From Janthinobacterium saanense (GTDB lineage: Bacteria; Pseudomonadota; Gammaproteobacteria; Burkholderiales; Burkholderiaceae_D), in contig NZ_JACHCI010000017.1 of NCBI RefSeq assembly GCF_014200675.1, positions 62,001 through 126,000 on the forward strand: 64,000 bases of DNA, written 5' to 3'. Of this stretch, positions 9,400-18,532 are shown piece after piece; the first letter of the stretch is position 1; the number at the start of each line of letters is the position of its first letter. The translations under genes were made by a program, and so were the position numbers. Under the pieces are notes generated by a model. That model did not search any database. It was not told the origin of the DNA and saw nothing but the letters and a program-made list of their open reading frames with translations.

Positions 9400-9924
9400 T
9401 TACAGTTCCTCATCTGCTCGCAGTGTGATGCTGCGCTGCACCGGCCAGGTCCAGATACCCGACAAACGCCACTCACGCTTGTGGTTTTCCACCAGCACTT
9501 GCCAGCGGCTGCGTTCCAGCATGGGCAGTGCCACTGAAAAATTCCCCTGCGCATCGGGCTGCAGCAGCAGCTTGATGTCTTTCTCAGGCAAGGTGGCGTG
9601 CGCCAGGTGCAGTTGCAGCGGCGCCCGGTAGGCCTTGCCGAAGCTGTGCACGGAACCCGTCAGCCGTCCTTGCGCCACGTCATAGGACAGGCTGGTATCC
9701 ATGGCCAGATTGCTGGCGACCGTGTCGCGCCGCAAGTCCTGATTGATGGCCTTGCCCTGCTTGTAATAATCGCCGACGACCAGCGCATCGGGTTGCGTAA
9801 AAGCGATATAGGCCATGAAGCTGCCGACGATGACGGACAGGCCCGGCCCCACCATCAGCAGCCAGGGCCAGCGGTGTTTATACCAGGGAGCGACGGGCGC
9901 TTGCAGGGGCGATGGATGAGACAT
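9400..9924 (-). CDS. ccoH: cbb3 oxidase assembly protein CcoH (FixH)
   Basis: A 174-residue membrane protein of the FixH family, needed for maturation of cbb3 oxidase. There is a single N-terminal helix (~20-42, WPWLLMVGPGLSVIVGSF) followed by VVGDYYKQGKAINQDL, a typical FixH segment, and a beta-rich periplasmic domain. The ATG at 9924 is preferred over upstream in-frame codons because the conserved family sequence starts there and AAGGAAAA precedes it. It is the last gene of ccoNOQPGH and ends three bases from the fnr stop. Confidence 0.9.
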   Translation of the reverse strand: MSHPSPLQAPVAPWYKHRWPWLLMVGPGLSVIVGSFMAYIAFTQPDALVVGDYYKQGKAINQDLRRDTVASNLAMDTSLSYDVAQGRLTGSVHSFGKAYRAPLQLHLAHATLPEKDIKLLLQPDAQGNFSVALPMLERSRWQVLVENHKREWRLSGIWTWPVQRSITLRADEEL

Positions 9925-9940
9925 AAAGTTTTCCTTTTTT

Positions 9941-11329
9941 TTAGCGCGGTACAAAAAACACCGCTTTTTCATGGACATGCAGCGAGGCGTCGTCGACGGA
10001 GGTGAGTGCGATGCCGATCTTGTTCGAGCCTTTTGCGCCTACGCCGTGCGGCGCGCGCAGGCGGATCGGCCAGGCCAGCGTTTCCGTCGGCCCCAGAGTC
10101 ACCTCGTCGCGCGTGAGCAGGCTTAAACCGGGCAAGCCGTCGACCGTGATGCGGTAGGTCTGGCGCTGTTCCGAAGTGTTCATGATTTGCAGGCGGTACA
10201 CGTTTTCTATCATGCCGTCTTCTACTTCGCGCCCCAGCGAACCACGGTCGCGTATCACGTCCAGTTTCAGCGGCGTGCGCAAGAACAAGGAACTGCAGAC
10301 GGCGATGGTGATCAGGGCCAGGATGGCGGTGTAGACCAGCACGCGCGGGCGCATGGCGCGCCGGCGTATCTGTCTTGAATCAAAGTTGTTGGCCAGCGCA
10401 TGGTCAGTGCTGTAGCGCACCAGTCCGCGCGGGCGGTCAATCTTGTCCATCACACTGTTGCAGGCGTCCACGCAAGCGGCGCAGCCTATGCATTCATATT
10501 GCAGGCCCTGGCGGATATCGATGCCGGTCGGACACACTTGCACGCACAGGGTGCAATCGATGCAGGCGCCCAGATGCGCTTCGCCACTGGCGGTTTTCTT
10601 GCTGAGCGCGCCGCGCGGCTCGCCCCGCTTCGCATCGTAGGTGACGATCAGGGTATCCTGGTCGAACATGGCGCTCTGGAAGCGAGCGTACGGGCACATG
10701 TATTTGCAGACCTGCTCGCGCAACCAGCCCGCGTTGCCATAGGTGGCCAGGCTGTAGAACAGCACCCAGAACCATTCCCATGGACCGAAATTGAGCGTGG
10801 ACACTTCATGCGCCAGTTCCTGGATCGGCGTGAAGTAGCCGACAAAGGTAAAGCCCGTCCACAGGGCGATGGCGCCCCAGGCCAGGTGTTTTATCGTTTT
10901 CTTGGCCGTCTTGCGCAAGGATGGGCCTTGCCTGTCGAGCGCCATGCGCGCGCTGCGCGTGCCTTCGATCTTGCGTTCGACCCACATGAAAATTTCCGTG
11001 TACACCGTTTGCGGGCAGGCAAAGCCGCACCAGACGCGCCCGGCAATGGCCGTGACGAGGAATAGCAGATAGGCGCAGATGATCAGCAGGGCCGCCAGGT
11101 AGATAAAATCCTGCGGCCACAGCACCACGCCGAAAATGTAGAACTTGCGCGTGGTCAAATCGAACAGCAGGGCCTGCCTGCCGTTCCAGTTCAGCCATGG
11201 CAAGCCGTAGAACGCCAGCTGGGTCAGCCACAGGCAAACCCAGCGCCAGGTGGCGTAGCGTCCCTTGGCCTCGCGAGGGTAAATCTGCTCGCGGGCCGCG
11301 TACATCTGGATGACTTGGGGTTCAGACAT
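9941..11329 (-). CDS. ccoG: cbb3 oxidase accessory protein CcoG (RdxA/FixG), 4Fe-4S membrane ferredoxin
   Basis: A 462-residue polytopic protein with about five membrane helices. It has a WCGFACPQTVYTEIFMWVE motif in the membrane part and two 4Fe-4S ferredoxin motifs (CIDCTLCVQVCP and CIGCAACVDACN), then an Ig-like periplasmic C-terminal domain. The family takes part in copper reduction/delivery during cbb3 assembly. The ATG at 11329 overlaps the ccoP stop by one base (TAATG), which sets the start. Confidence 0.95.
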   Translation of the reverse strand: MSEPQVIQMYAAREQIYPREAKGRYATWRWVCLWLTQLAFYGLPWLNWNGRQALLFDLTTRKFYIFGVVLWPQDFIYLAALLIICAYLLFLVTAIAGRVWCGFACPQTVYTEIFMWVERKIEGTRSARMALDRQGPSLRKTAKKTIKHLAWGAIALWTGFTFVGYFTPIQELAHEVSTLNFGPWEWFWVLFYSLATYGNAGWLREQVCKYMCPYARFQSAMFDQDTLIVTYDAKRGEPRGALSKKTASGEAHLGACIDCTLCVQVCPTGIDIRQGLQYECIGCAACVDACNSVMDKIDRPRGLVRYSTDHALANNFDSRQIRRRAMRPRVLVYTAILALITIAVCSSLFLRTPLKLDVIRDRGSLGREVEDGMIENVYRLQIMNTSEQRQTYRITVDGLPGLSLLTRDEVTLGPTETLAWPIRLRAPHGVGAKGSNKIGIALTSVDDASLHVHEKAVFFVPR

Positions 11330-12249
11330 TATTTTGCCGGTGGCTGGGGATTCGACAAGCTCCACACATAGGCCGACAGCACATGGACTTTGGATTCGCC
11401 GAGGAATTCACCGAAGGCCGGCATGGTGTTGTTGCGTCCCTTGCGGATGGTTTCCATGATGGTGTCGGCGCTGCCGCCATACAGCCAGATCTTGTCCGTC
11501 AGGTTGGGTGCGCCCAGTTGCTGGTTGCCTTTTCCGTCCGCGCCATGGCAAGCCATGCAGGCGCCAAACTTGGCCTTGCCCAGCACCGATTTGATCGGGT
11601 CTGCAGTCGAGCCGGATAGGCTCAGCACATACTGGGCCACGTTCTCGATATCGGCTTCCGAACCGAGCGCCGCGCCCATCGGCGGCATCTGTCCATTGCG
11701 GCCATGCAGGATGGTGGTCTTGATGACGTCAGGCTCGCCGCCGTACAGCCAGTCCCTGTCGGTCAGGTTGGGAAAACCCTTGTTGCCGCGCGCGTCCGAA
11801 CCGTGGCATTGCGCGCAATAGGTCAGGAACAGACGCTGGCCGATGGCCAGCGCCTGCGGATCGGCCGCTACCGTTTTCAAGTCCTGGCGCAGGTATTTGT
11901 TGAACAGCGGGCCATAATCGGCTTCCGCCTTTTTCAGTTCTTCTTCGTACTGGCCGGTGGACTTCCAGCCCAGCTTGCCCGCATAGGTGCCCAGGCCGGG
12001 GTACAGGAACAGATAGGCCAGCGCGAAGACGATGGTAATGTAGAACAGCCACATCCACCAGCGCGGCATCGGCGTGTTCAGTTCCTTCAAATCATCGTCC
12101 CACACGTGGCCGGTGGTGCCGTCGGCGGGCGCGCCAGGGGCCACCTTGATCTTCGACTGCGAGTACAGCAGCACGCCGCAGCCGATGATGCCCAGCAGGG
12201 ACAGCACGATGATGTAGACATTCCAGAACTCACTGGTGAAGTCAGACAT
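11329..12249 (-). CDS. ccoP: cytochrome cbb3 oxidase diheme subunit CcoP
   Basis: A 306-residue membrane-anchored diheme c-type cytochrome that passes electrons to CcoN via CcoO. Two helices occur near the N-terminus (~8-29 and ~63-84). Heme sites are CAQCH (Cys145, Cys148, His149) and CMACH (Cys231, Cys234, His235), with downstream ligand methionines in GQMPPMG and TMPAFG. It overlaps ccoQ by eight bases and ccoG by one. Confidence 0.97.
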   Translation of the reverse strand: MSDFTSEFWNVYIIVLSLLGIIGCGVLLYSQSKIKVAPGAPADGTTGHVWDDDLKELNTPMPRWWMWLFYITIVFALAYLFLYPGLGTYAGKLGWKSTGQYEEELKKAEADYGPLFNKYLRQDLKTVAADPQALAIGQRLFLTYCAQCHGSDARGNKGFPNLTDRDWLYGGEPDVIKTTILHGRNGQMPPMGAALGSEADIENVAQYVLSLSGSTADPIKSVLGKAKFGACMACHGADGKGNQQLGAPNLTDKIWLYGGSADTIMETIRKGRNNTMPAFGEFLGESKVHVLSAYVWSLSNPQPPAK

Positions 12250-12436
12250 GGGTGCGCTCCTCTGCTGTCACTGCAGCGCTCTGGCCGGGATCTTCGTCAT
12301 CGAAGGGCAGTTGGGCTGCCGCCTCGATATCGCTCTTGCTGCGGCTGAAGGTCCACCACAGTATGCCCACGAACGTCGTAAAGGAAACCACCGTCATGAC
12401 GCTGCTGGCGCTGTCGAACAGATTGTCGATTGCCAT
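12242..12436 (-). CDS. ccoQ: cbb3 oxidase small subunit CcoQ
   Basis: A 64-residue single-helix protein (~14-31, VMTVVSFTTFVGILWWTFS) with an acidic tail, in the standard position between ccoO and ccoP. CcoQ stabilises the assembled oxidase. The start lies one base after the ccoO stop codon region and the gene overlaps ccoP by eight bases. Confidence 0.92.
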   Translation of the reverse strand: MAIDNLFDSASSVMTVVSFTTFVGILWWTFSRSKSDIEAAAQLPFDDEDPGQSAAVTAEERTHV

Positions 12437-12437
12437 G

Positions 12438-13052
12438 CTAATTCCTTGTTTTGATTAATGTACCGAGGCCTTGCAGATAGGCAACCAGGGCGTCTTCTTC
12501 CGTCTTGTCTTGCAGCTGTGCCGGCGCGGCGGCAATTTCCGCATCGCTGTACGGGTCGCCCAGGCGGCGCAGCGCGCGCATCTTCGGCATGATCTCGTCG
12601 GGCACCAGTTTGGTCTTCGCCAGCCAGGGGTAGGACGGCATGTTCGATTCGGGCACCACGTCGCGCGGATCGTTCAAATGCGTGCGGTGCCATTCATCGC
12701 TGTAGCGGCCGCCCACGCGGGCCAGGTCGGGCCCGGTGCGCTTGGAACCCCACTGGAAGGGCCGGTCGTAGACGAACTCGCCAGCGACCGAATAATGGCC
12801 ATAACGTTCCGTTTCCGCGCGCAGCGGACGCACCATTTGCGAGTGGCAGTTGTAGCAGCCTTCGCGCACATAAATGTCGCGCCCCGCCAGGCGCAGCGGC
12901 GAATACGGTTTCAGGCCGGCAATCGGTTCCGTGGTGCTCTTCTGGAAGAACAGGGGAATGATCTCGACAGCGCCGCCGATGCTGATCACCAGGGTGACCA
13001 GGGCGATCAGCAGCCAGGGGTTTCTTTCTATCCATGCGTGTGAAAATTTCAT
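12438..13052 (-). CDS. ccoO: cytochrome cbb3 oxidase monoheme subunit CcoO
   Basis: A 204-residue membrane-anchored monoheme cytochrome c. There is an N-terminal helix (~11-32) and a heme motif CYNCH (Cys66, Cys69, His70) followed by SQMVRP, the CcoO signature. The frame stays open upstream to 13304 but that part overlaps ccoN and reads as low-complexity arginine-rich sequence, so the ATG at 13052 is the start. Confidence 0.96.
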   Translation of the reverse strand: MKFSHAWIERNPWLLIALVTLVISIGGAVEIIPLFFQKSTTEPIAGLKPYSPLRLAGRDIYVREGCYNCHSQMVRPLRAETERYGHYSVAGEFVYDRPFQWGSKRTGPDLARVGGRYSDEWHRTHLNDPRDVVPESNMPSYPWLAKTKLVPDEIMPKMRALRRLGDPYSDAEIAAAPAQLQDKTEEDALVAYLQGLGTLIKTRN

Positions 13053-13066
13053 TGCTGTTGCTCCTG

Positions 13067-14494
13067 TCAGGCGTGCGCCGCGTTCAGTTCGGGGATGCGG
13101 GCGACGGGCAATTTGCTGCCGCGCAAAGTCATGTAAGTGTTGTAGCCCATGATGCACATGCCTGACAGGTACAGCAGGCCGCCGGCCACGCGCACCACGT
13201 AGTAGGGATACGTCGCCTTCACGCCCTCGACGAAGGTGTAGGTCAGGGTGCCGTCCGGGTTGACGGCGCGCCACATCAAGCCCTGCATCACGCCGGCGAT
13301 CCACATCGCGGCGATGTACAGCACGATGCCGATGGTGGCCACCCAGAAGTGCATATCGACCAGGCGGGTGCTATACATTTTGGTGCTGCCCGCCAGGCGC
13401 GGCAGCAAATAATAAATCGAGCCCATGGTGATGAAACCTACCCAGCCCAAAGCGCCGCCATGCACGTGGGCGACCGTCCAGTCGGTGTAGTGCGACAGGG
13501 AATTGATGGTCTTGATCGACATCATCGGACCTTCGAAGGTGGCGATGCCGTAGAAGGACAGCGAGACGATCATGAATTTCAGAATCGGGTCGGTGCGCAG
13601 CTTGTGCCAGGCGCCCGACAGGGTCATGATGCCGTTGATCATGCCGCCCCACGATGGCGCCAGCAACACCAGCGAAAACACCATGCCTATCGATTGGGTC
13701 CAGTCGGGCAAGGCCGTGTAGTGCAGATGGTGCGGGCCGGCCCACATATAGGTGAAGATCAGCGCCCAGAAGTGGACGATGGACAAGCGGTAGGAATACA
13801 CGGGGCGCTCGGCCTGTTTCGGGATGAAGTAATACACCATGCCCAGGTAGCCGGCCGTCAGGATGAAGCCCACCGCGTTATGGCCGTACCACCACTGTAT
13901 CATCGCGTCTTGCACGCCGCTGTAGGCCGAATACGATTTGCCTGCCGAGGCCGGCATCACGGCGCCGTTGACCACGTGCAGTATCGTCACGGCCAGGATG
14001 TAGGCGCCAAAAAACCAGTTGGCCACATAAATATGTTTCACTTTGCGCTTGATCAAGGTGCCGAAAAATACGATGGCGTACGCGATCCAGACGATGGCGA
14101 TCAGGATGGCAATCGGCCATTCCAGCTCTGCGTATTCCTTGCCGCGCGTGAGGCCCATCGGCAGGGTGACGACGGCCGACAAAATCACCGCTTGCCAGCC
14201 CCAGAAAGTGAAGGCAGCCAGCTTGTCGGAAAACAGGCGCACCTGGCAAGTGCGCTGCACCACGTAGTAGGAAGTGGCGAACAGGCCGCAGATACCGAAG
14301 GCAAAAATCACGGCATTTGTGTGCAGCGGCCGCAAGCGGCCATAGGTCAGCCATGGTATGTCGAGGTTGAGGGCAGGCCAGGCCAGCTGGGCGGCGATGA
14401 TGACGCCGACCAGCATGCCGATGATGCCCCAAACCACAGTCGCGATCGAAAATTGCTTCACGATCTTGTAGTTATAGTTCAGCGATTGATCCAC
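13067..14494 (-). CDS. ccoN: cytochrome cbb3 oxidase catalytic subunit I CcoN
   Basis: The 475-residue heme-copper catalytic subunit, with about twelve membrane helices. Recognisable heme and copper ligand segments include [34 protein letters not shown] and [21 protein letters not shown] precedes the ATG at 14494. It is the first gene of ccoNOQPGH. A perfect FNR box is centred 74 bases upstream, which places a class II start point near 14527 with TACTCT as a -10. The enzyme gives high-affinity respiration under microoxic conditions. Confidence 0.97.
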   Translation of the reverse strand: MDQSLNYNYKIVKQFSIATVVWGIIGMLVGVIIAAQLAWPALNLDIPWLTYGRLRPLHTNAVIFAFGICGLFATSYYVVQRTCQVRLFSDKLAAFTFWGWQAVILSAVVTLPMGLTRGKEYAELEWPIAILIAIVWIAYAIVFFGTLIKRKVKHIYVANWFFGAYILAVTILHVVNGAVMPASAGKSYSAYSGVQDAMIQWWYGHNAVGFILTAGYLGMVYYFIPKQAERPVYSYRLSIVHFWALIFTYMWAGPHHLHYTALPDWTQSIGMVFSLVLLAPSWGGMINGIMTLSGAWHKLRTDPILKFMIVSLSFYGIATFEGPMMSIKTINSLSHYTDWTVAHVHGGALGWVGFITMGSIYYLLPRLAGSTKMYSTRLVDMHFWVATIGIVLYIAAMWIAGVMQGLMWRAVNPDGTLTYTFVEGVKATYPYYVVRVAGGLLYLSGMCIMGYNTYMTLRGSKLPVARIPELNAAHA

Positions 14495-14561
14495 AAATGC
14501 TCTCCCGGAATGACGATCTATGATGATGGCCAGAGAGTAATTGTTTGATTGTCAAAAAACT

Positions 14562-14575
14562 TTGATGTGGATCAA
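14562..14575 (-). promoter_or_regulatory. FNR box of the ccoNOQPGH promoter
   Basis: TTGAT-GTGG-ATCAA is an exact match to the FNR consensus TTGAT-N4-ATCAA. It is 68-81 bases before the ccoN start. A degenerate TTTGA-N3-TCAAA lies just downstream at 14544-14556 and has the wrong spacing for FNR. Confidence 0.88.
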
Positions 14576-14738
14576 AATTCTCCAGATGGAAGCAGCGTAC
14601 CGAACAGGCATGGGGTGAAACGTGATCCAGGCAAAAAAAGCCGCACAAGATCCCTGCAACAGCTCGCTTGATCTGGCGTAAAACCTGCTCATCGGCAAGG
14701 GCTTACAGTGACCAGTCCGGTTACGATGAAAGCCCGCC

Positions 14739-16886
14739 ATGAGCGACACGCCAGGCAGCGGTCCCGACCAGCCATTCAATCCGCAAGTCGAGCTGGTGGT
14801 GGGCCAGGCCGCCGGCACCACCTGCTTCAGCCACCGCCTGCAAGACTGCTTGCAGCAGATGCCATCGCCGGGCATCATCATCTTCGTGCACGGCGTCAAT
14901 TCCGATGGCGAGTGGTACCAGGCGGCCGAAGCCGGCTTGTGCGCGGGCTTGAACACGCGTTTGAAACGCTGCGACGAGCACCTGTGCCACGCGACTCCTG
15001 AAGCCGGGCAACTCACGCCGCTCGCCTACCGCGATGAATTGAGCGATGACGGCTATGTCGATCCCGATTACACGGCCAGCACTTTTATCCAGGAACAAGC
15101 CCATTTTTCGCCCGTGATCCGGTTTCGCTGGGGCTACAAGGCCAGCGATACGGAACTGCAGCGCTATGGCGACTCCGTCTACCTGAACGAATTCAATTAC
15201 TGGGGCGGCGGCCCGTTTGCCAATGGCTGTTCTTCGCTGCCCGATCTGTGGGGTGAAGGTTTGAGCGATGCGCTATTCCTGTGGGTACACATCGAACACC
15301 TCAATCCCGTCAACGACCGCATCGTGTATGCCTGTCCGCCGCGCCCCTATTTCGTGATGGCCGCCTTGCGTCTGGCGCACCTGGTGGCGGCCATCCGCAA
15401 GGAACAGGCCGATGTGCCGATCACCGTGGTCTGCCACAGCCAGGGCAATATGGTGGGCATGGCGGCGGCCTTCCTTGGCAACCAGATGGCTGATGTGCAG
15501 GATGCTGCCGGGAAGAGCGGGCGCTGCGTGGCCGACACCTATGTGCTGTGCAATCCGCCGTACAGCATGTTGAAAAGAAATGTCACCGAAGGCTGGCTGC
15601 AGGGGCAAGTCAGGGATGTCGATGGCAATGTAGGCCGGCAAAGCGGCAAGGCGCGCCGCAAGACCATGGCAGCCTTTTTCGACATCATGCGGGGTCAGGG
15701 CAAGGAGCCGCCGCTGTCGCCGGTACTGGCGCAGATGGCGGCCAACGCATGCCATGATTTCACCCTGGACAAGGACAAGGCACGCTATGGCTGCAGCGCC
15801 GCCAGCACCACGCGCGGCCGCGTGACCCTGTATTGCAATCCGCATGACCAGGTGATTTCCGCCACGCCCATCCAGGGCATAGGCTGGCTGGGCATGAGCG
15901 CCGACGACATTAAGGCGACGCGCGGCGATGGCGTGTTCAGCCAGCGCGTCTTCGCACAGGGCTATCCGGTTGGCAAACAGGGCGACTATGATTACTGGGC
16001 CAACCACTACCGCCAGCCCAAAAAGGGCAGCCCGGACTTCTGGCATCCCCCGTCGTCGATCTCCAGATACGACGTCAGCAAGGGACTTAATGCCAGCAGC
16101 AGCGACCTTGGCCGGGGTGCGACCGTGCGCACCGCCGCCGCCACCTCGGCCCTGATCAAGTGGCTGAAGATCCCGATCAACGCCGTGCCACCCGACGACT
16201 GGAAGATTCCCATCAATGCGCCTGCGCTGCCGACAACGTTTGCGCCGCAAGCCATGCGCTTTGGCCACGCCAGCGAGCAGTTCGACCAGGAAAAAGACCC
16301 GCCCGGCACGCATCGCCATGCCGGCAAGCTGCGCGAGCCAGGCGAACCCTATGCTGATGACAGCATCGGCGGCACGCCGGAAGGCGACCGCCATACCGAA
16401 GCGAGCCTGCGCTACGAAGACCATGCGCGCCTGCGCATGAAGGCGCGGCGCGAAAATCTCTACCCCAAGGGCGCCAAGGTGGGCATGGAAGACGACCTGT
16501 CCACGGCCACGCCGGAATTCCTGCAATGGCGCAAGCAGGAAATCCAACAGCAACTGATCGCCACCTGCGACACCCACGCCACCGACCATTCCACTATCTT
16601 GACCAATCCCATGCATGCGGAAAGAGTGCTGGCGTATGACGTGGCAGTGGGGGTGAGTTGTATTGGGGAGGAGGCGATGTTGCAATTACGTATTGCAGCT
16701 GATTGGCGGTTATTGAAAGAACTGGATGATGGTGACAGCCAAAAGGTATTTGATGAGTATATTTTTTGGGGGAAATTTAAGAAATTATTGTTACTGGATT
16801 GGGTGCGCAGTGGTGGCAGTACGGGGGCCATGCCTGTTGAAATTGTGGATGAGCGCACGTATCAGCGCCCACTGGATGCAAACTGA
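14739..16886 (+). CDS. type VI secretion lipase effector, Tle3-type phospholipase
   Basis: A 715-residue alpha/beta hydrolase. The oxyanion/early strand segment IIIFVHGVNSDGEWY is at ~48-62, and the nucleophile elbow is CHSQGNMVGM with Ser234. An aspartate/histidine pair probably lies in the CNPHDQVISATP region (~365-376). Length, elbow type and the partner gene fit Tle3, a membrane-phospholipid-degrading antibacterial effector of type VI secretion. No signal peptide is seen, as expected for a T6SS cargo. The last ~90 codons become sharply AT-rich. No vgrG, PAAR or other T6SS gene is in the window. The stop overlaps the next possible start by one base. Confidence 0.82.
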   Translation: MSDTPGSGPDQPFNPQVELVVGQAAGTTCFSHRLQDCLQQMPSPGIIIFVHGVNSDGEWYQAAEAGLCAGLNTRLKRCDEHLCHATPEAGQLTPLAYRDELSDDGYVDPDYTASTFIQEQAHFSPVIRFRWGYKASDTELQRYGDSVYLNEFNYWGGGPFANGCSSLPDLWGEGLSDALFLWVHIEHLNPVNDRIVYACPPRPYFVMAALRLAHLVAAIRKEQADVPITVVCHSQGNMVGMAAAFLGNQMADVQDAAGKSGRCVADTYVLCNPPYSMLKRNVTEGWLQGQVRDVDGNVGRQSGKARRKTMAAFFDIMRGQGKEPPLSPVLAQMAANACHDFTLDKDKARYGCSAASTTRGRVTLYCNPHDQVISATPIQGIGWLGMSADDIKATRGDGVFSQRVFAQGYPVGKQGDYDYWANHYRQPKKGSPDFWHPPSSISRYDVSKGLNASSSDLGRGATVRTAAATSALIKWLKIPINAVPPDDWKIPINAPALPTTFAPQAMRFGHASEQFDQEKDPPGTHRHAGKLREPGEPYADDSIGGTPEGDRHTEASLRYEDHARLRMKARRENLYPKGAKVGMEDDLSTATPEFLQWRKQEIQQQLIATCDTHATDHSTILTNPMHAERVLAYDVAVGVSCIGEEAMLQLRIAADWRLLKELDDGDSQKVFDEYIFWGKFKKLLLLDWVRSGGSTGAMPVEIVDERTYQRPLDAN

Positions 16887-17020
16887 TGCACAAGCTAATC
16901 GCAACTGTCCCCCGCCGGCTGGGCTGGAGCATGCTCACATTCAGCCTTGTCTTTGCCCTTGCACTCTGGTATTTATCGCAAGTCATGTCGCAGGATATTC
17001 CTATTGAAGGAGGATTGCTG
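16886..17020 (+). other. in-frame 5' extension of the Tla3-like gene (alternative start with membrane helix)
   Basis: ATG at 16886 shares a base with the tle3 TGA (TGATG) and reads in frame for 45 codons into the start at 17021. It encodes a basic stretch (VPRRLGW) and one hydrophobic helix (~13-33), then IPIEGGLL. Either this is a long isoform translated by coupling to tle3, or a non-used leader whose 3' end supplies the Shine-Dalgarno of the 17021 start. Confidence 0.45.
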
Positions 17021-18358
17021 ATGAAACGACTCTTGTTGATGCCTGGGGTATCGGCACTTACCGTATTTTTGTTCTTGTCAGCCTGTGCCAGCAAGCCACT
17101 CACTGTTGCGCCAGTGGTCACGGTTGCAGCTGAAGTCCCTACAAAGCCGTATATGGCACAGGTGGTGGGTGTGCAGTGGCTTAACCCTTTGCAGCGTCGT
17201 GACTACTCAACGGAGTGGCAATTGCTGTGGACGCTGGGATTGGCAAAGCCGAATCAGGACGATAGCAAGGTCAAGGAAAATCCTATACGTTTTGGCAAGG
17301 TGCAATCGATAGGTATGATTGCATATAGTAATAAGGGTAAAGAAACCTTCAAAGGTTATCATCATAAATATCTGACTGCGTTAATTGTACCTTTCCATGA
17401 CATCTACTTTTCGAGTGAAGACTATTTTTATAATGCCCACTCGCTGACTGATAAGTCTACTCGTCGTGAACTTGCTGGCATTCGCGTTGAGTATGCGTTG
17501 CCTGAAGGGCGACTAGATCTGATCGAAGCGAACGAATATACACGCGAACTCATCAGTGACGCCTTCAGCATCGGTAACCCTCACTTCCCCAATTCCTGGA
17601 CCACCGCCACCCCACCCGACGTCCGCGTCTCCATGGGCGGCGCCAACGCAGGTTTTACTTCGCTGGCAGCGGGGCTTGCCTACCTACAAGCAAATCCCGA
17701 TAAAACCGTGTGGGTAATGAACTGGGATGCCCCCAGCTATCCGCCCAAGGATGAGCAGATCAATGAAAACATGGTCTTGCTGGTGCTGGCCGGCCCCGAC
17801 TACAAGACGGAGCGCGCGCCGCTGGCCTGGCTGGGCTTTCCTGTCACCCGCGCGGTCAACGATTTCAAGGCCGCTAAAGGATCGCCGCCGCGCATCGTGC
17901 AGGCCTGGAACGCCGCCATCGACGATGCGGCCAGGAATGCGCAGCGCAGTGACGGCGCCATCGCCTACGTGATTCATGATGCCGGCACCGTTTATCCTGC
18001 CTCGTCCGAACGCATCGGCCCTTTGGCACAAAGCCTGACAGAACAATTACCCGATTTCGATTTCAATAAACAGACCTTCAACATGCCTGCCTTGCTGGGC
18101 GAAACAGGCGCCGGCACGGCGCTGACGAATGTGGCGCTGGCGATCGCCTATGCCAACCATGTGGGTGGTCCCGTGCTGGTGGCGGGCACCAGCGAAACAC
18201 AGCAAGTGACGGCGCTGGTGGTGGCGCCGCCAGCCGTGGTGCGCCCCATCGACCACGACAAAGCCTGGTTCCGCGCCCGCGGCGGCAATACCGTCTTCTT
18301 GCCATGGTGGGGACTGCGCTACGACGCAAGGCCGGGGTCGCAGGGTTATTCGCGTTGA
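17021..18358 (+). CDS. Tla3-type (DUF2875) T6SS lipase adaptor, predicted lipoprotein
   Basis: A 445-residue protein matching the DUF2875 family: VVGVQWLNPLQRRDY..EWQLLWTLGL at the N-terminus, and PPDVRVSMGGANAGFTSLAAGLAYLQ and INENMVLLVLAGP in the middle. In P. aeruginosa Tla3 loads Tle3 onto its VgrG. The start at 17021 is chosen because GAAGGAGGA precedes it at good spacing and residues 1-22 form a lipoprotein signal (LSAC, Cys22). An upstream in-frame ATG at 16886 overlaps the tle3 stop and would add 45 residues with a membrane helix. Bases 16620-17570 are only ~25-40% GC per line, then normal GC returns inside this gene. Its end overlaps ccoS by 13 bases, tail to tail. Confidence 0.8.
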   Translation: MKRLLLMPGVSALTVFLFLSACASKPLTVAPVVTVAAEVPTKPYMAQVVGVQWLNPLQRRDYSTEWQLLWTLGLAKPNQDDSKVKENPIRFGKVQSIGMIAYSNKGKETFKGYHHKYLTALIVPFHDIYFSSEDYFYNAHSLTDKSTRRELAGIRVEYALPEGRLDLIEANEYTRELISDAFSIGNPHFPNSWTTATPPDVRVSMGGANAGFTSLAAGLAYLQANPDKTVWVMNWDAPSYPPKDEQINENMVLLVLAGPDYKTERAPLAWLGFPVTRAVNDFKAAKGSPPRIVQAWNAAIDDAARNAQRSDGAIAYVIHDAGTVYPASSERIGPLAQSLTEQLPDFDFNKQTFNMPALLGETGAGTALTNVALAIAYANHVGGPVLVAGTSETQQVTALVVAPPAVVRPIDHDKAWFRARGGNTVFLPWWGLRYDARPGSQGYSR

Positions 18359-18531
18359 GGGGTTTGTGGCTTAGGGGATTCTGGTGGCGTCGTATCGTCA
18401 TCCTGCAACACGCGTAATCCCGGCCCAACCAGGTCGTCGAACTGGCCACTATCGGAGGCCGTGAAGAAGACCCACAGCGCGATAAAGACGACGATGATAC
18501 TGAGGGGAATCAGGAGGTAGAGTGCTTCCAT
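18346..18531 (-). CDS. ccoS: cbb3 oxidase maturation protein CcoS
   Basis: A 61-residue single-helix protein (~3-24). It contains FFTASDSGQFDDLVGPG, the F..A..SGQFDDL.GP signature of CcoS, a factor needed for heme and copper incorporation into cbb3 oxidase. It starts one base after the ccoI stop. Its 3' end overlaps the convergent Tla3 gene by 13 bases, so the Tle3-Tla3 cassette abuts it exactly. Confidence 0.93.
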   Translation of the reverse strand: MEALYLLIPLSIIVVFIALWVFFTASDSGQFDDLVGPGLRVLQDDDTTPPESPKPQTPQRE

Positions 18532-18532
18532 G

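Noticed and set aside
14544-14556. second FNR-like palindrome near ccoN (TTTGA-N3-TCAAA)
   Set aside because: The spacer is three bases, not four, and the half sites are TTTGA and not TTGAT; the site at 14562-14575 fully explains regulation.
15273-16685. 470-codon minus-strand frame opposite tle3
   Set aside because: No family features; the plus-strand lipase has an intact nucleophile elbow and its partner gene.
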